From: Bradyrhizobium aeschynomenes
GTDB taxonomy: Bacteria; Pseudomonadota; Alphaproteobacteria; Rhizobiales; Xanthobacteraceae
Direction: 5' to 3'
Assembly (NCBI RefSeq): GCF_013178945.1
Contig: NZ_JABFDM010000003.1
Span: forward strand, 248,001-312,000
Length of the DNA stretch: 64,000 bases
Shown here one piece after another: positions 42,668 to 51,374 of this stretch. A model generated the notes under the pieces. It was not told the DNA's origin, ran no database searches, and saw nothing but the letters and a program-made list of their open reading frames with translations. The position numbers and the translations under genes are program-made. How positions within the stretch are numbered: position 1 is the stretch's first letter; each line of letters starts with the position of its first letter.

Positions 42668-43967
42668 CCCGTTGCCGATGGCCCTGCGCGTCTACCGCGG
42701 GTTGTCCTCGGCTGCGGTCCCGCTCGCGCCAGCCTTGATCAGGCAGCGGCTCAAGCATGGCAAGGAGGACCCGGAGCGGACCGACGAGCGGCGTGGCCTC
42801 AGCCACGACACCAGGCCGCAAGGACCTCTGGTCTGGATCCATGGCGCCAGCGTCGGCGAGGTGCTGGCGGCGGCAGCCCTGATCGAGCGGCTGCGCGCGC
42901 TGAACATCCGCATTCTTCTCACTTCCGGCACGGTGACGTCGGCCGCGATCGTCGCCAAGCGATTTCCGCCCGACGTGATCCACCAATACGTGCCCTATGA
43001 CACGCCGCGCTTCGTGGAGCGGTTTCTCGATCATTGGCGTCCCTCGCTCGGACTCTTCATCGAGTCCGACCTCTGGCCCAACCTGATCCTGGCTGGCGCC
43101 TCCCGGCGGGTTCCGATGGTCGTGATCAACGGGCGCATGTCGCCGAGCTCGTTCGCGCGCTGGCGCCGCATGGCCGGCACGATCTCCGCCCTGCTGGGCC
43201 GCTTCGACGTCTGCCTCGCGCAGTCGCAGGCCGATGCCGAGCGGTTTTCAGCGCTCGGCGCGCGCAACGTGGTCGCCACCGGCAATCTCAAGCTCGACGT
43301 GCCGGCCCCGCCAGCCGATCCGGCCAAGCTGGACCGGCTCGCTGCGATGACGCGGGGCCGCCCCGTGATCGTTGCGGCGTCGACCCACCCCGGCGAGGAC
43401 GAGATCCTGATCGCGGCCCACAAGGCCTTGCGTCGATCGCATCCGTCGCTGCTCTCCGTGATCGTGCCGCGTCATCCCCATCGCGGTCCCGGCATCGCCG
43501 AGCTCGTCGCCGGCGCGGGCTTGCAGGGCGCCTTGCGCTCGCGGGAAGAGCAGCCGCTCGCCGGAACGGATATCTACGTCGCCGATACGATGGGTGAGCT
43601 CGGCCTGTTCTATCGGCTCGCACCTGTCGTCTTCATGGGCGGCTCGCTGGTCGAGCATGGCGGCCAGAATCCGATCGAGGCCGTCAAGCTCGGCGCCGCC
43701 ATCGTGCATGGGCCGCACGTCTTCAACTTCACGGACGTCTACGAGGCGCTGGACAAGGCGGCCGGAGCGCGGCTCGCGCATGATCCCGACGCGCTGGTGC
43801 GGCAGCTCAGGCAGCTGCTTGCCGAGCCCGAGGCCTGCAACGACCTCGTCGCCGCGGGCGCCGGCGTCGTCGATCAGCTCGGCGGTGCGCTGGAGCGGAC
43901 GATGTCTGCGCTGGAGCCGTATCTGCTGCAGATCAGGCTGGAGATGGGAGCCGCCGGCGATGCGTGA
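42660..43967 (+). CDS. waaA: 3-deoxy-D-manno-octulosonic acid transferase
   Basis: The 435-residue GT-B enzyme transfers Kdo from CMP-Kdo to lipid A precursor. Family features are WIHGASVGEVLAAAALIERL, LTSGTVTSAAIVAKRFP, ESDLWPNLILAGASRRVPM, SSFARWRRM, STHPGEDEILI, VPRHPHRG, and the C-terminal GGSLVEHGGQNPIEAVKLG. The GTG start inside the end of DUF374 was chosen; an internal ATG follows 18 nt later. It overlaps lpxK by 8 bp. Confidence 0.93.
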   Translation: MANPLPMALRVYRGLSSAAVPLAPALIRQRLKHGKEDPERTDERRGLSHDTRPQGPLVWIHGASVGEVLAAAALIERLRALNIRILLTSGTVTSAAIVAKRFPPDVIHQYVPYDTPRFVERFLDHWRPSLGLFIESDLWPNLILAGASRRVPMVVINGRMSPSSFARWRRMAGTISALLGRFDVCLAQSQADAERFSALGARNVVATGNLKLDVPAPPADPAKLDRLAAMTRGRPVIVAASTHPGEDEILIAAHKALRRSHPSLLSVIVPRHPHRGPGIAELVAGAGLQGALRSREEQPLAGTDIYVADTMGELGLFYRLAPVVFMGGSLVEHGGQNPIEAVKLGAAIVHGPHVFNFTDVYEALDKAAGARLAHDPDALVRQLRQLLAEPEACNDLVAAGAGVVDQLGGALERTMSALEPYLLQIRLEMGAAGDA

Positions 43968-45006
43968 GCCGGCCTTCTGGCATCGGCCCCGATCCTGGCA
44001 ATCGCGTCTGCTGTCTCCGATCTCGCTGCTCTACGGCGCCGTGGCTGCGCGGCGTATGACGCGGACGGGCATCAACGCCGGCGTGCCCGTGATCTGCGTC
44101 GGCAACTACCATGTCGGCGGCGCTGGCAAGACACCGATGGTTTTGGCGCTGACGAGCCTGCTGCGCGAGCTCGGCGAGCATCCGGTCGTGCTGAGCCGCG
44201 GCTATGGTGGCCGGCTGCGTGGGCCCGTGCTGGTCGATCCGGCCGCTCATGACGCCGGCGACGTCGGTGACGAGCCGCTGATGATGGCAGCCCGCGTGCC
44301 CGTGGTGGTGTCGCGCGATCGCGCCGAAGGCGTCGGGCTGGTCAAGGTGCAGGGCGCCTCAGTCATCCTGATGGACGACGGCTTTCAGAATCCCTCGATC
44401 GCCAAGGATCTCGCGCTGATCATGCTCGACGGCGTCCGCGGGCTCGGCAATGGCCGCGTGTTTCCCGGCGGCCCCCTGAGGGCGCCGCTGCCGCCGCAGC
44501 TCTCGCGCACCGACGCGCTCGTCGTGATCGGCGAAGGCAACGCAAGCGAGGCCGTTGCTTTACGCGTCGCGGCAGCGGGAAAGCCGGTGTTCAGGGCTCG
44601 GCTGCAGCCCGATCCGCAGGTCGTTGCCGCACTGATGGGACGGCCGATCCTGGCCTTTGCCGGCATCGGCGATCCCCAGCGCTTCTTCCGGACCCTGCGT
44701 GCCAGCGGGCTCGACATCAAGGCCGAGCAGGCGTTTGCCGATCATCATCCGTTTACGGCGGACGATATCGGGGCCCTCGTCAGGGCCGCGAAGCGCGATG
44801 GGCTCAGCCTCGTGACGACGGAGAAGGACCTCGCGCGGCTGGGCGTCAGCGGGGCGGAGCAACGGGAGGATCAACGGGACTTGGCGATCACGGCATTCCC
44901 GGTCACGCTGGAGTTCAGCGACCTGCCGGCGCTGCGCGGCTTGATCACGCAGCGGCTTTCCACCGCACGGATGTCTCAGCCACCCGCCTTCAGGGCGCCC
45001 GGATAA
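43960..45006 (+). CDS. lpxK: tetraacyldisaccharide 4'-kinase
   Basis: The 348-residue kinase phosphorylates the lipid A 4' position using ATP at the inner membrane. It has the Walker A CVGNYHVGGAGKTP, the N-terminal membrane-association helix (SPISLLYGAVAARRMTRTG), VLSRGYGG, GDEPLMMA, MDDGFQNPSI and AFAGIGDPQRFF. ATG at 43960, coupled to waaA. Its tail overlaps the convergent DUF2093 gene by 31 bp. Confidence 0.93.
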   Translation: MREPAFWHRPRSWQSRLLSPISLLYGAVAARRMTRTGINAGVPVICVGNYHVGGAGKTPMVLALTSLLRELGEHPVVLSRGYGGRLRGPVLVDPAAHDAGDVGDEPLMMAARVPVVVSRDRAEGVGLVKVQGASVILMDDGFQNPSIAKDLALIMLDGVRGLGNGRVFPGGPLRAPLPPQLSRTDALVVIGEGNASEAVALRVAAAGKPVFRARLQPDPQVVAALMGRPILAFAGIGDPQRFFRTLRASGLDIKAEQAFADHHPFTADDIGALVRAAKRDGLSLVTTEKDLARLGVSGAEQREDQRDLAITAFPVTLEFSDLPALRGLITQRLSTARMSQPPAFRAPG

Positions 45007-45218
45007 TGCCGCTGCAGCACCGCGCTCGGCAGCGCGTAGGCTTCCTGCAGGTCGACGCTCCAGTATTTCAGTTCGTCGAGCGGGATGCGTGCATCGGTCA
45101 CGGCGCAGCGCACGTAGCTTCCTGGCGAGATCACGCGGAAATCACCGTCCAGATACTGCACCTGCGCTTCCCCCTGACCCGAGGGACCGAACTTGTTGAG
45201 CACGTCCGCAATCTCCAA
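44976..45218 (-). CDS. DUF2093 protein
   Basis: The 80-residue protein matches the DUF2093 family: GEAQVQYLDGDFRVISPGSYVRC and IPLDELKYWSVDLQEAY, with two Cys that could bind a metal in a zinc-ribbon-like turn. It is conserved in Rhizobiales next to lpxK/xseA. It overlaps the lpxK end by 31 bp on the opposite strand. Function unknown. Confidence 0.83.
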   Translation of the reverse strand: MEIADVLNKFGPSGQGEAQVQYLDGDFRVISPGSYVRCAVTDARIPLDELKYWSVDLQEAYALPSAVLQRHYPGALKAGG

Positions 45219-45386
45219 TCCACACGCGCCAACAGGCGCGCGACACCGCCATTTCGGAGCGGTTTCCTAGCATAGATGGGGCCCCCTGTCGCTTCCGCAA
45301 ACCCACTGATTTGTGATGCTTCGGCGAGATGCTCCGTGCTAGCTAGATTTCATTCTGTCCGCCGCTCGTCTCGCCCGGCTGGTTTG
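45219..45386. other. short divergent spacer
   Basis: This 168-bp spacer separates DUF2093 from the dienelactone-hydrolase-like gene. No motif stands out. Confidence 0.3.
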
Positions 45387-46217
45387 ATGCGCTCCCTCGT
45401 CGCCGTCGTCGTCTCCCTGCTCTGCGCCACGGCATTCCCGGCCTCTGCCGGGTCGCTGCCGGCACCAATTGCCATCGAGATTCCGTCCGGGGGCTATGTG
45501 CTGCATGCGCAGCTCTACAGGCCGAACGGGCAGGGACCGTTCCCGACGGTGATCGCGCTGCATGGGTGCGGTGGCCTGGCCGGGCGCTCCGACCCCGTGC
45601 TGCCCCGCTATCGGGACTGGGCCGCGGACCTGGTCAAGGACGGCAAGGCGGTGCTGCTGCCGGACAGCTACGCCTCGCGCGGGCTCGGACCGCAATGCCG
45701 CGTCAAAGACCGGCGCATCAGCGGGCGCCGCGAGCGGGTCGCCGATATCGTGATTGCGCAGAAATGGCTGACCCAGCAGTCCTGGGCCATGCCGGACCGC
45801 ATCAGCCTGGTCGGGTGGGCCAGCGGCGCCAGCGCGCTGCTATGGGCCGTGCGGCCGCAATTGCCGGAGCATGTCTCGCCGGACTTTCGTTCGGCTGTCG
45901 CCTTCTATCCGGATTGCCGCGCCTCATCGGGACTCGGCTGGAGCGCACGCGTCCCGACCTTGATCCTGATTGGCGGTCTGGATGACGTCTATTCGCCGCC
46001 GGCCTGCCGGCAGATGATCGACGGCGCGCGCGGCCGCAGCGCGCTGACCCGCATCGTCGTCTATCCCGGCGCCTATCACGATTTCGACCGCATCAATCTG
46101 CCTTTTCATCAGGTGGCCGGTGCCGATGCGGCCGCGCCGGAGCGTGGCCATGTCGGCTCCGATCCCGAAGCGCGCGCCGATGCGCGGAAGCTGGTGTCCG
46201 ACTGGTTGGCGCGCTGA
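45387..46217 (+). CDS. exported dienelactone hydrolase-family protein
   Basis: The 276-residue precursor has a signal peptide (SLVAVVVSLLCATAFPASA). An alpha/beta-hydrolase follows: ALHGCGGLAGRSDPVLP, the nucleophile elbow LVGWASGASALLW (Ala/Ser at the elbow; the Ser in ASGAS is the likely nucleophile), the acid region LIGGLDDVYSPPAC, and the late His in PGAYHDFDRI. The layout matches dienelactone-hydrolase-type proteins exported in Bradyrhizobium. Substrate unknown. It is convergent with xseA. Confidence 0.8.
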   Translation: MRSLVAVVVSLLCATAFPASAGSLPAPIAIEIPSGGYVLHAQLYRPNGQGPFPTVIALHGCGGLAGRSDPVLPRYRDWAADLVKDGKAVLLPDSYASRGLGPQCRVKDRRISGRRERVADIVIAQKWLTQQSWAMPDRISLVGWASGASALLWAVRPQLPEHVSPDFRSAVAFYPDCRASSGLGWSARVPTLILIGGLDDVYSPPACRQMIDGARGRSALTRIVVYPGAYHDFDRINLPFHQVAGADAAAPERGHVGSDPEARADARKLVSDWLAR

Positions 46218-46224
46218 CACCTCC

Positions 46225-47841
46225 TCAGAACAGGCTGCCCTGATCGGCGGGATCGGGTGTCCGCTTCGAGCTCGCCGGTTTGCCTTCGCGCGCCGGCTTC
46301 GGTGCCGCCGGCGCTGCTGATGACATCGGGCGTTCCGCACCCGCAGTCGCTGCGACGACGCCATCGGCGAACTCGATCGACAGTGCGGCGTTCGGCCCGA
46401 TGCTCGCCGCCTGGTGCAGCGGGTGACCGGCCTCGTCGCGCACCAGTGCAAAGCCGCGCGCGAGCACGCTGCGATAGGACAACGCGGTCAGCAGCTGGCC
46501 GGCGTGGTCGACGCGCGCCGTGAGCCGCGAGATCGACGTCGTCAGCGCGCGGCTGGCACGGTCGGCCAGCCGCTCGGTGCGGTCGCGCTCGCGCGCGATC
46601 GCCTGGCGCTTGGCCTGCGCATAGGCGAGGCGCGAGGCCTTGAAGCGGGCGTCGAGGGCGTCGAAGCGTTCGCGCCGGCGGTGCAGCAGGGCTCGTGCCG
46701 ACAGCGACAGCCGCTCGGAGGACACCACGAGGCGGTGATCGGCCTGCGTGATCTGCCCGTGCAGCACGCGCAAGGTGAGCTTGGCGCTGGCCGCCGCGAA
46801 CTGGCGGAAATGGACATGCGTGTTGGTCTTGAGCGCGCGCGGCAGGCTTGCGGCCGCCGAGTCCAGCCGCTGTCTCGGGATCGCGAGCAGCTCAGCCGCG
46901 CCGGGCAGCGCTCGCGCTGCGGCGCGCAGCTCGTTGCGGCGGCTCTCCTGGCTGCGCTGCCAGCAGACGCCGACGCGGCGCGCCAGACTCGCGACCTCCT
47001 GCATCAGCTCGCTGCGGACGGGGACGGCCATTTCTGCAGCAGCCGTCGGCGTCGGCGCGCGCTTGTCGGCCGCGAAGTCGATCAGCGTCACGTCGGTCTC
47101 GTGGCCGACCGCCGAGATCAGCGGGATCATGCTCTCGGCCGCGGCGCGGACCACGATCTCCTCGTTGAACGACCAGAGATCCTCCAGCGAGCCGCCGCCG
47201 CGCGCGACGATCAGCACGTCGGGGCGGGGAATCGGGCCGTCCTCCGGCAGATCGTTGAAGCCGCGGATAGCGGCTGCGACCTGCTCGGCGGAGCCTTCGC
47301 CCTGCACCTTGACAGGCCACACCAGCACGCGGCGGGGAAAGCGGTCCTCGAGCCGGTGCAGGATGTCGCGGATAACCGCGCCGGTCGGCGAGGTGACGAC
47401 GCCGATCACCTCGGGAAGCCACGGCAGCAGCTGCTTGCGCGCCGGATCGAACAGCCCCTCGGCCCCGAGCTTGCGCTTGCGCTCCTCCATCAGCGCCATC
47501 AGCGCGCCGATGCCGGCCGGCTCCAGCGCCTCGATGACGATCTGATACTTCGACGAGTTCGGGTAGGTGGTGAGCTTGCCGGTCGCGATGACCTCGAGCC
47601 CCTCCTGGGGCTTGAAGCGCATGCGACCATGCACGCCCTTCCAGATCACCGCCTCGATCTTGGCGCTCTCGTCCTTGAGCGCGAAATAGCAATGGCCCGA
47701 CGAGTGCGGCCCGCGAAAACCGGTGATCTCGCCGCGCACCCGGACGTGGCCGAACTGGTCCTCGACCGTGCGTTTCAGCGCGGAGGACAGCTCGGAGACG
47801 GTGAATTCGGGCGCGTTGGGCAGGGCTTCCGCAGGCGGCAT
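46225..47841 (-). CDS. xseA: exodeoxyribonuclease VII large subunit
   Basis: The 538-residue subunit has an N-terminal OB-fold that binds single-stranded DNA ([39 protein letters not shown]). The nuclease core has [23 protein letters not shown] and [17 protein letters not shown] with [20 protein letters not shown] coiled-coil region and a Pro/Ala-rich tail follow. With the small subunit xseB (not in view) it degrades ssDNA in repair. It is divergent from the hydrolase operon. Confidence 0.93.
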   Translation of the reverse strand: MPPAEALPNAPEFTVSELSSALKRTVEDQFGHVRVRGEITGFRGPHSSGHCYFALKDESAKIEAVIWKGVHGRMRFKPQEGLEVIATGKLTTYPNSSKYQIVIEALEPAGIGALMALMEERKRKLGAEGLFDPARKQLLPWLPEVIGVVTSPTGAVIRDILHRLEDRFPRRVLVWPVKVQGEGSAEQVAAAIRGFNDLPEDGPIPRPDVLIVARGGGSLEDLWSFNEEIVVRAAAESMIPLISAVGHETDVTLIDFAADKRAPTPTAAAEMAVPVRSELMQEVASLARRVGVCWQRSQESRRNELRAAARALPGAAELLAIPRQRLDSAAASLPRALKTNTHVHFRQFAAASAKLTLRVLHGQITQADHRLVVSSERLSLSARALLHRRRERFDALDARFKASRLAYAQAKRQAIARERDRTERLADRASRALTTSISRLTARVDHAGQLLTALSYRSVLARGFALVRDEAGHPLHQAASIGPNAALSIEFADGVVAATAGAERPMSSAAPAAPKPAREGKPASSKRTPDPADQGSLF

Positions 47842-47911
47842 CGCTGGCTGATTCGGTTGGGGGAGCAGCCGCCAAGGTAGGGGCTTTCCGCGCTCACCGC
47901 CAATCGAGCGG

Positions 47912-47948
47912 TTGCCTTTTCGATAACTCTGTTATATAGAGTACTCTA
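47912..47948 (+). promoter_or_regulatory. promoter with overlapping palindromic operator of the hydrolase-TM-regulator operon
   Basis: TTGCCT (47912) and TATAGA (47935-47940) are 17 bp apart. The perfect 12-bp palindrome TAGAGTACTCTA (47937-47948) overlaps the -10 and would block RNA polymerase. A winged-helix regulator gene is third in this operon, so autoregulation is likely. Confidence 0.55.
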
Positions 47949-47977
47949 ACAAATCGAGAGTTGGGGGAGCGGAAGCG

Positions 47978-48964
47978 ATGTGGAGAGGCGTCAAGATCGT
48001 GCGTCGGCTCCTCGGCTGGGGGCTTGGTCTGGCCGGGGCGATGGCTTTGGTTCTGGCCGCGATGATCGGCACGCCTCTGGTGCATCCGCCCGAGCTGAAG
48101 TCGATCTCGGAGACCGTCGCCCGGGTCGACCGCAGCACCATGCCGGCCTTGCAGCGCTTCAGCGCCCGCGACGGCACCGAGCTGGCCTATCGCCATTACC
48201 CGGCAAGGGCGACAGCGGTGGGCAAGATCGCGATCCTGGTGCACGGCTCCTCCGGCTCCAGCGTGGCCGTGCATGCCCTGGCCGACGGATTGGCGGGGCG
48301 GGGCGTCGAGACCTTCGCGCCCGACATTCGCGGCCATGGCGGCTCCGGCACCCGCGGCGACATCGGCTATTCCGGCCAGCTCGAGGATGATCTCGCGGAT
48401 CTCGTCGCGGAGGTTCGGAAGTCGGTGCCGGCGCAGCCGATCGTGCTGCTCGGGCATTCGGCGGGCGGTGGCTTCGCGTTGCGTGCGGCCGGCGCGCCGA
48501 TCCAGGATCTGTTCGCACGCACCGTGCTGCTCGCGCCCTATCTCGGCTACGATGCGCCGACCAATCGGGACAATTCCGGCGGCTGGGCCAGCCCCGACAT
48601 TCCGCGCATTCTCGCTTTGGCATTTCTGAGCCGCGTCGGTCTGCCGTGCTGCGAGGCGCTGCCCGCGCTGGCCTTTGCGGTCAGGCCGAACGCGGAAAAA
48701 TACGTCGCCTCGACCTACAGCTACCGCCTGCTGCGCAATTTCGCGACCGCCGGCTACAAGGCCGATCTCAGCGCCGCGAAGCACCCGGTGAGCGTGATCG
48801 CCGGCGCTGCCGACGAACTGATGCTGGCCGACAAATATGCCGACGCCGTGCATGCGGTCGCGCCCGCGGTTGACGTCAAGCTGATCGCCGGCGTCAATCA
48901 CATGGAGATCGTGTCGGCGCCGCAGGCCGTCAGTGCGATCGCTGAGGATGTGGCCACGCGCTAG
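47978..48964 (+). CDS. alpha/beta hydrolase (lysophospholipase-like), membrane-anchored
   Basis: The 328-residue protein begins with a hydrophobic segment (LGWGLGLAGAMALVLAAMIG), then AILVHGSSGSSVAVHALADGL, APDIRGHGGSGTRGDI, the nucleophile elbow VLLGHSAGGGFALR, and acid and His regions SVIAGAADELMLADKYA and GVNHMEIV. It lies 30 bp past a promoter with a palindromic operator and is followed 14 bp later by a membrane protein gene. Substrate not identified. Confidence 0.84.
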   Translation: MWRGVKIVRRLLGWGLGLAGAMALVLAAMIGTPLVHPPELKSISETVARVDRSTMPALQRFSARDGTELAYRHYPARATAVGKIAILVHGSSGSSVAVHALADGLAGRGVETFAPDIRGHGGSGTRGDIGYSGQLEDDLADLVAEVRKSVPAQPIVLLGHSAGGGFALRAAGAPIQDLFARTVLLAPYLGYDAPTNRDNSGGWASPDIPRILALAFLSRVGLPCCEALPALAFAVRPNAEKYVASTYSYRLLRNFATAGYKADLSAAKHPVSVIAGAADELMLADKYADAVHAVAPAVDVKLIAGVNHMEIVSAPQAVSAIAEDVATR

Positions 48965-48977
48965 AGGTTCAATCCGC

Positions 48978-49526
48978 ATGATCGACAGCCTGGAAGCGGC
49001 GCGTGCGCTGAGCGAGATCGAGGACGTCACCCGGCGCGTGCGCCAGTCGCAGATCTACAGGCTCGCCAGCCTGCTGATGATCCTGTGGGGCGCTTTGGTC
49101 TTTGCCGGCAATCTCGTCACCTATCTGACGCCGTTCTATGCCGAGAAGGCCTGGCTCTCGGTGTACGTGCTGGGAATCGGCGGATCGGTTCTGCTGGGTG
49201 CGCTGGAGAAGGCCCGCTCCGGCGTGCGCAGCTTCGATCTGCGCGCGCTGCTCGCCTTCGTCATGTTCTTTGCGTTCGGCTTCTTCGTCGAGACCATTGG
49301 CCATTTCGGACCGCGGGAGATGGGCGCGTTCTGGCCGGTCTATTTCATGCTGTTCTACGGCCTCGCCGGCCTGTGGTTCGGCATCGCATTCACGATGTTC
49401 GGGCTGTGCGTCACCGCGCTGACCCTGATCGGCTACCTCTATGTCGGCGTCGCGTTTCCGCTGTGGATGGCTGTCGTGAACGGCGTCGGGCTGATCCTCG
49501 GCGGGCTCTGGATGCGGCGGAGCTGA
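48978..49526 (+). CDS. integral membrane protein, 182 aa
   Basis: The protein has about five transmembrane helices: SLLMILWGALVFAGNLVTYL, VYVLGIGGSVLLGAL, LLAFVMFFAFGFFVE, YFMLFYGLAGLWFGIAFTM and IGYLYVGVAFPLWMAV. A short soluble N-terminus rich in charged residues precedes them. No transporter or enzyme motif was seen. Its gene lies between the hydrolase and the winged-helix regulator with tight spacing (14 and 5 bp), so it belongs to that operon. Role unknown. Confidence 0.75.
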   Translation: MIDSLEAARALSEIEDVTRRVRQSQIYRLASLLMILWGALVFAGNLVTYLTPFYAEKAWLSVYVLGIGGSVLLGALEKARSGVRSFDLRALLAFVMFFAFGFFVETIGHFGPREMGAFWPVYFMLFYGLAGLWFGIAFTMFGLCVTALTLIGYLYVGVAFPLWMAVVNGVGLILGGLWMRRS

Positions 49527-49530
49527 CGCG

Positions 49531-49839
49531 TTGGCCGAGCTCGACGAGATCATCCATCAGCCGCTGCGGCTCAAGATCATGGCCGCCCTGAATGCGCTGC
49601 CTGCCGGCACGGGCCTCGAATTCGTCCGGCTGAAGAAGCTGACGGGGGCGACCGACGGCAATCTCGGTGCTCATATCGAGACGCTGGCCCGCGCCGGCTA
49701 CGTCACCGTGGACAAGGCCTTCGTCGGCAAGAAGCCGCAGACCACGGTGGTGCTGGCCGCTTCCGGCAGGGCCGCCTTTGCCCGCCATGTGGCGGGCTTG
49801 CAGGAAATCATCGCCGGAGCCGCCGCAAAGCCGCCCTAG
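49531..49839 (+). CDS. winged helix DNA-binding protein (HTH_34-type regulator)
   Basis: The 102-residue protein has one winged-helix domain: IIHQPLRLKIMAALNAL, LEFVRLKKLTGATDGNL, HIETLARAGYVTVDKAFVGKK and QTTVVLAASGRAAFARH. This fits the stand-alone PadR/MarR-like HTH_34 family of small repressors. A TTG start with GGAG eight nt upstream was chosen. Third in its operon; it likely binds the palindrome over its own promoter. Confidence 0.84.
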   Translation: MAELDEIIHQPLRLKIMAALNALPAGTGLEFVRLKKLTGATDGNLGAHIETLARAGYVTVDKAFVGKKPQTTVVLAASGRAAFARHVAGLQEIIAGAAAKPP

Positions 49840-49916
49840 CCATGATTTGACTCTGTTGCGAGGGCCGGGCAATTGGGGCCTCCAAATTGGCCCACCCCTC
49901 TGCGACGGCATCGACC

Positions 49917-51200
49917 ATGAACATTCTCCTCATTGGCTCCGGCGGCCGCGAGCACGCTCTCGCCTGGAAGATGGCCGGTTCCCCACTGCTCACCAAGCTG
50001 TGGTGCGCCCCGGGCAATGCGGGAATCGCCAAGGAGGCCGAGTGCGTCGCGCTCGACGTGTCCAATCATGCGGCGGTCATCGAGTTCTGCAAGGCGAACA
50101 AGGTGGATCTCGTGGTGGTCGGGCCGGAGACGCCGCTGGCCGCCGGCATCGTCGACGATGTCAGCGCCGCCGGCATCAAGATCTTCGGGCCGAGCAGGCT
50201 CGCGGCGCAGCTCGAAGGCTCCAAGGGCTTCACCAAGGATCTCTGCGCCGAATATGGCATTCCGACCGGCGCCTATAGCCGCTTCGACAACGCCCCGGAG
50301 GCGCTGGCCTATGTCCGCGAGCACGGCGCGCCGATCGTCGTGAAGGCCGACGGCCTGGCGGCGGGCAAGGGCGTCGTCGTCGCCAAGACGCTGGCCGAGG
50401 CCGAGGACGCTGTCAGGATGATGTTCGACGGCGGCTTCGGCGTCGCGGGCGCCGAAGTGGTGGTCGAGGAGTATCTCGAGGGCCGCGAGGTCTCGTTCTT
50501 TGCGCTCTGCGACGGCGAGACTGCGATTCCACTGGCCTCGGCGCAGGATCACAAGCGGGTCTTCGATCACGACCAGGGGCCGAACACCGGCGGCATGGGC
50601 GCCTATTCGCCGACGCCGTTCGTCACGCAGGAGATTCATGACCAGATCATGACCCGGATCATCCTGCCGACCATCGATGGCATGAATGCGCGCGGCACGC
50701 CGTTCAGGGGCATTCTCTATGCCGGCCTGATGCTGACGGCGCAGGGACCGAAGCTGTTCGAATACAATGTCCGCTTCGGCGATCCGGAATGCCAGGTGCT
50801 CATGCTGCGCATGATGTCCGATCTGGTGCCGGCGATGCTGGCCGCCTGCGACGGGCAGTTGAAGAATTTTGACCTGCGCTGGTTCCCCGACGCCGCCGTC
50901 ACCGTTGTCATGGCGGCGAAGGGCTATCCAGGCGACTATGAGAAAGGCAGCGTCATCGAGGGTCTGGACGAGGCCGCGCGAATCGACGGCGTGGAGATAT
51001 TCCATGCTGGCACCGTGGCGAAGGACGGTGCGATTCTTGCCAATGGCGGTCGTGTGCTGAACATTTGCGCCTCCGGAAAGACCGTCACCGAAGCACAGGA
51101 GCGCGCCTACCAGGCGGTCGACCGCATCCGCTGGGCCGATGGTTTTTGTCGCCGCGATATCGCCTGGCAGGCGCTGGAGCAACAGCGGGGCCAGGGCTGA
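49917..51200 (+). CDS. purD: phosphoribosylamine-glycine ligase
   Basis: The 427-residue ATP-grasp enzyme makes GAR in purine synthesis from phosphoribosylamine, glycine and ATP. It starts [19 protein letters not shown] and shows [88 protein letters not shown], and the C-terminal [14 protein letters not shown] at 49917 was preferred over a longer reading. It is independent of the upstream operon by 78 bp. Confidence 0.94.
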   Translation: MNILLIGSGGREHALAWKMAGSPLLTKLWCAPGNAGIAKEAECVALDVSNHAAVIEFCKANKVDLVVVGPETPLAAGIVDDVSAAGIKIFGPSRLAAQLEGSKGFTKDLCAEYGIPTGAYSRFDNAPEALAYVREHGAPIVVKADGLAAGKGVVVAKTLAEAEDAVRMMFDGGFGVAGAEVVVEEYLEGREVSFFALCDGETAIPLASAQDHKRVFDHDQGPNTGGMGAYSPTPFVTQEIHDQIMTRIILPTIDGMNARGTPFRGILYAGLMLTAQGPKLFEYNVRFGDPECQVLMLRMMSDLVPAMLAACDGQLKNFDLRWFPDAAVTVVMAAKGYPGDYEKGSVIEGLDEAARIDGVEIFHAGTVAKDGAILANGGRVLNICASGKTVTEAQERAYQAVDRIRWADGFCRRDIAWQALEQQRGQG

Positions 51201-51374
51201 AAGGCGGCATTAGGGGCACGCGGTGAGAGTTGCCAATGTCGATCCGGTCTCGGCGTCATCTCTCGACCATCTTGGGCCCATCCTTCAGGCTATGTTTCCC
51301 GCGAAAATTGTGGCAGTTCCATAGTCCCCCTGTTGTGATGGGATGAGTCAGTTCCGCTGGGGAACGGAGTGGCC

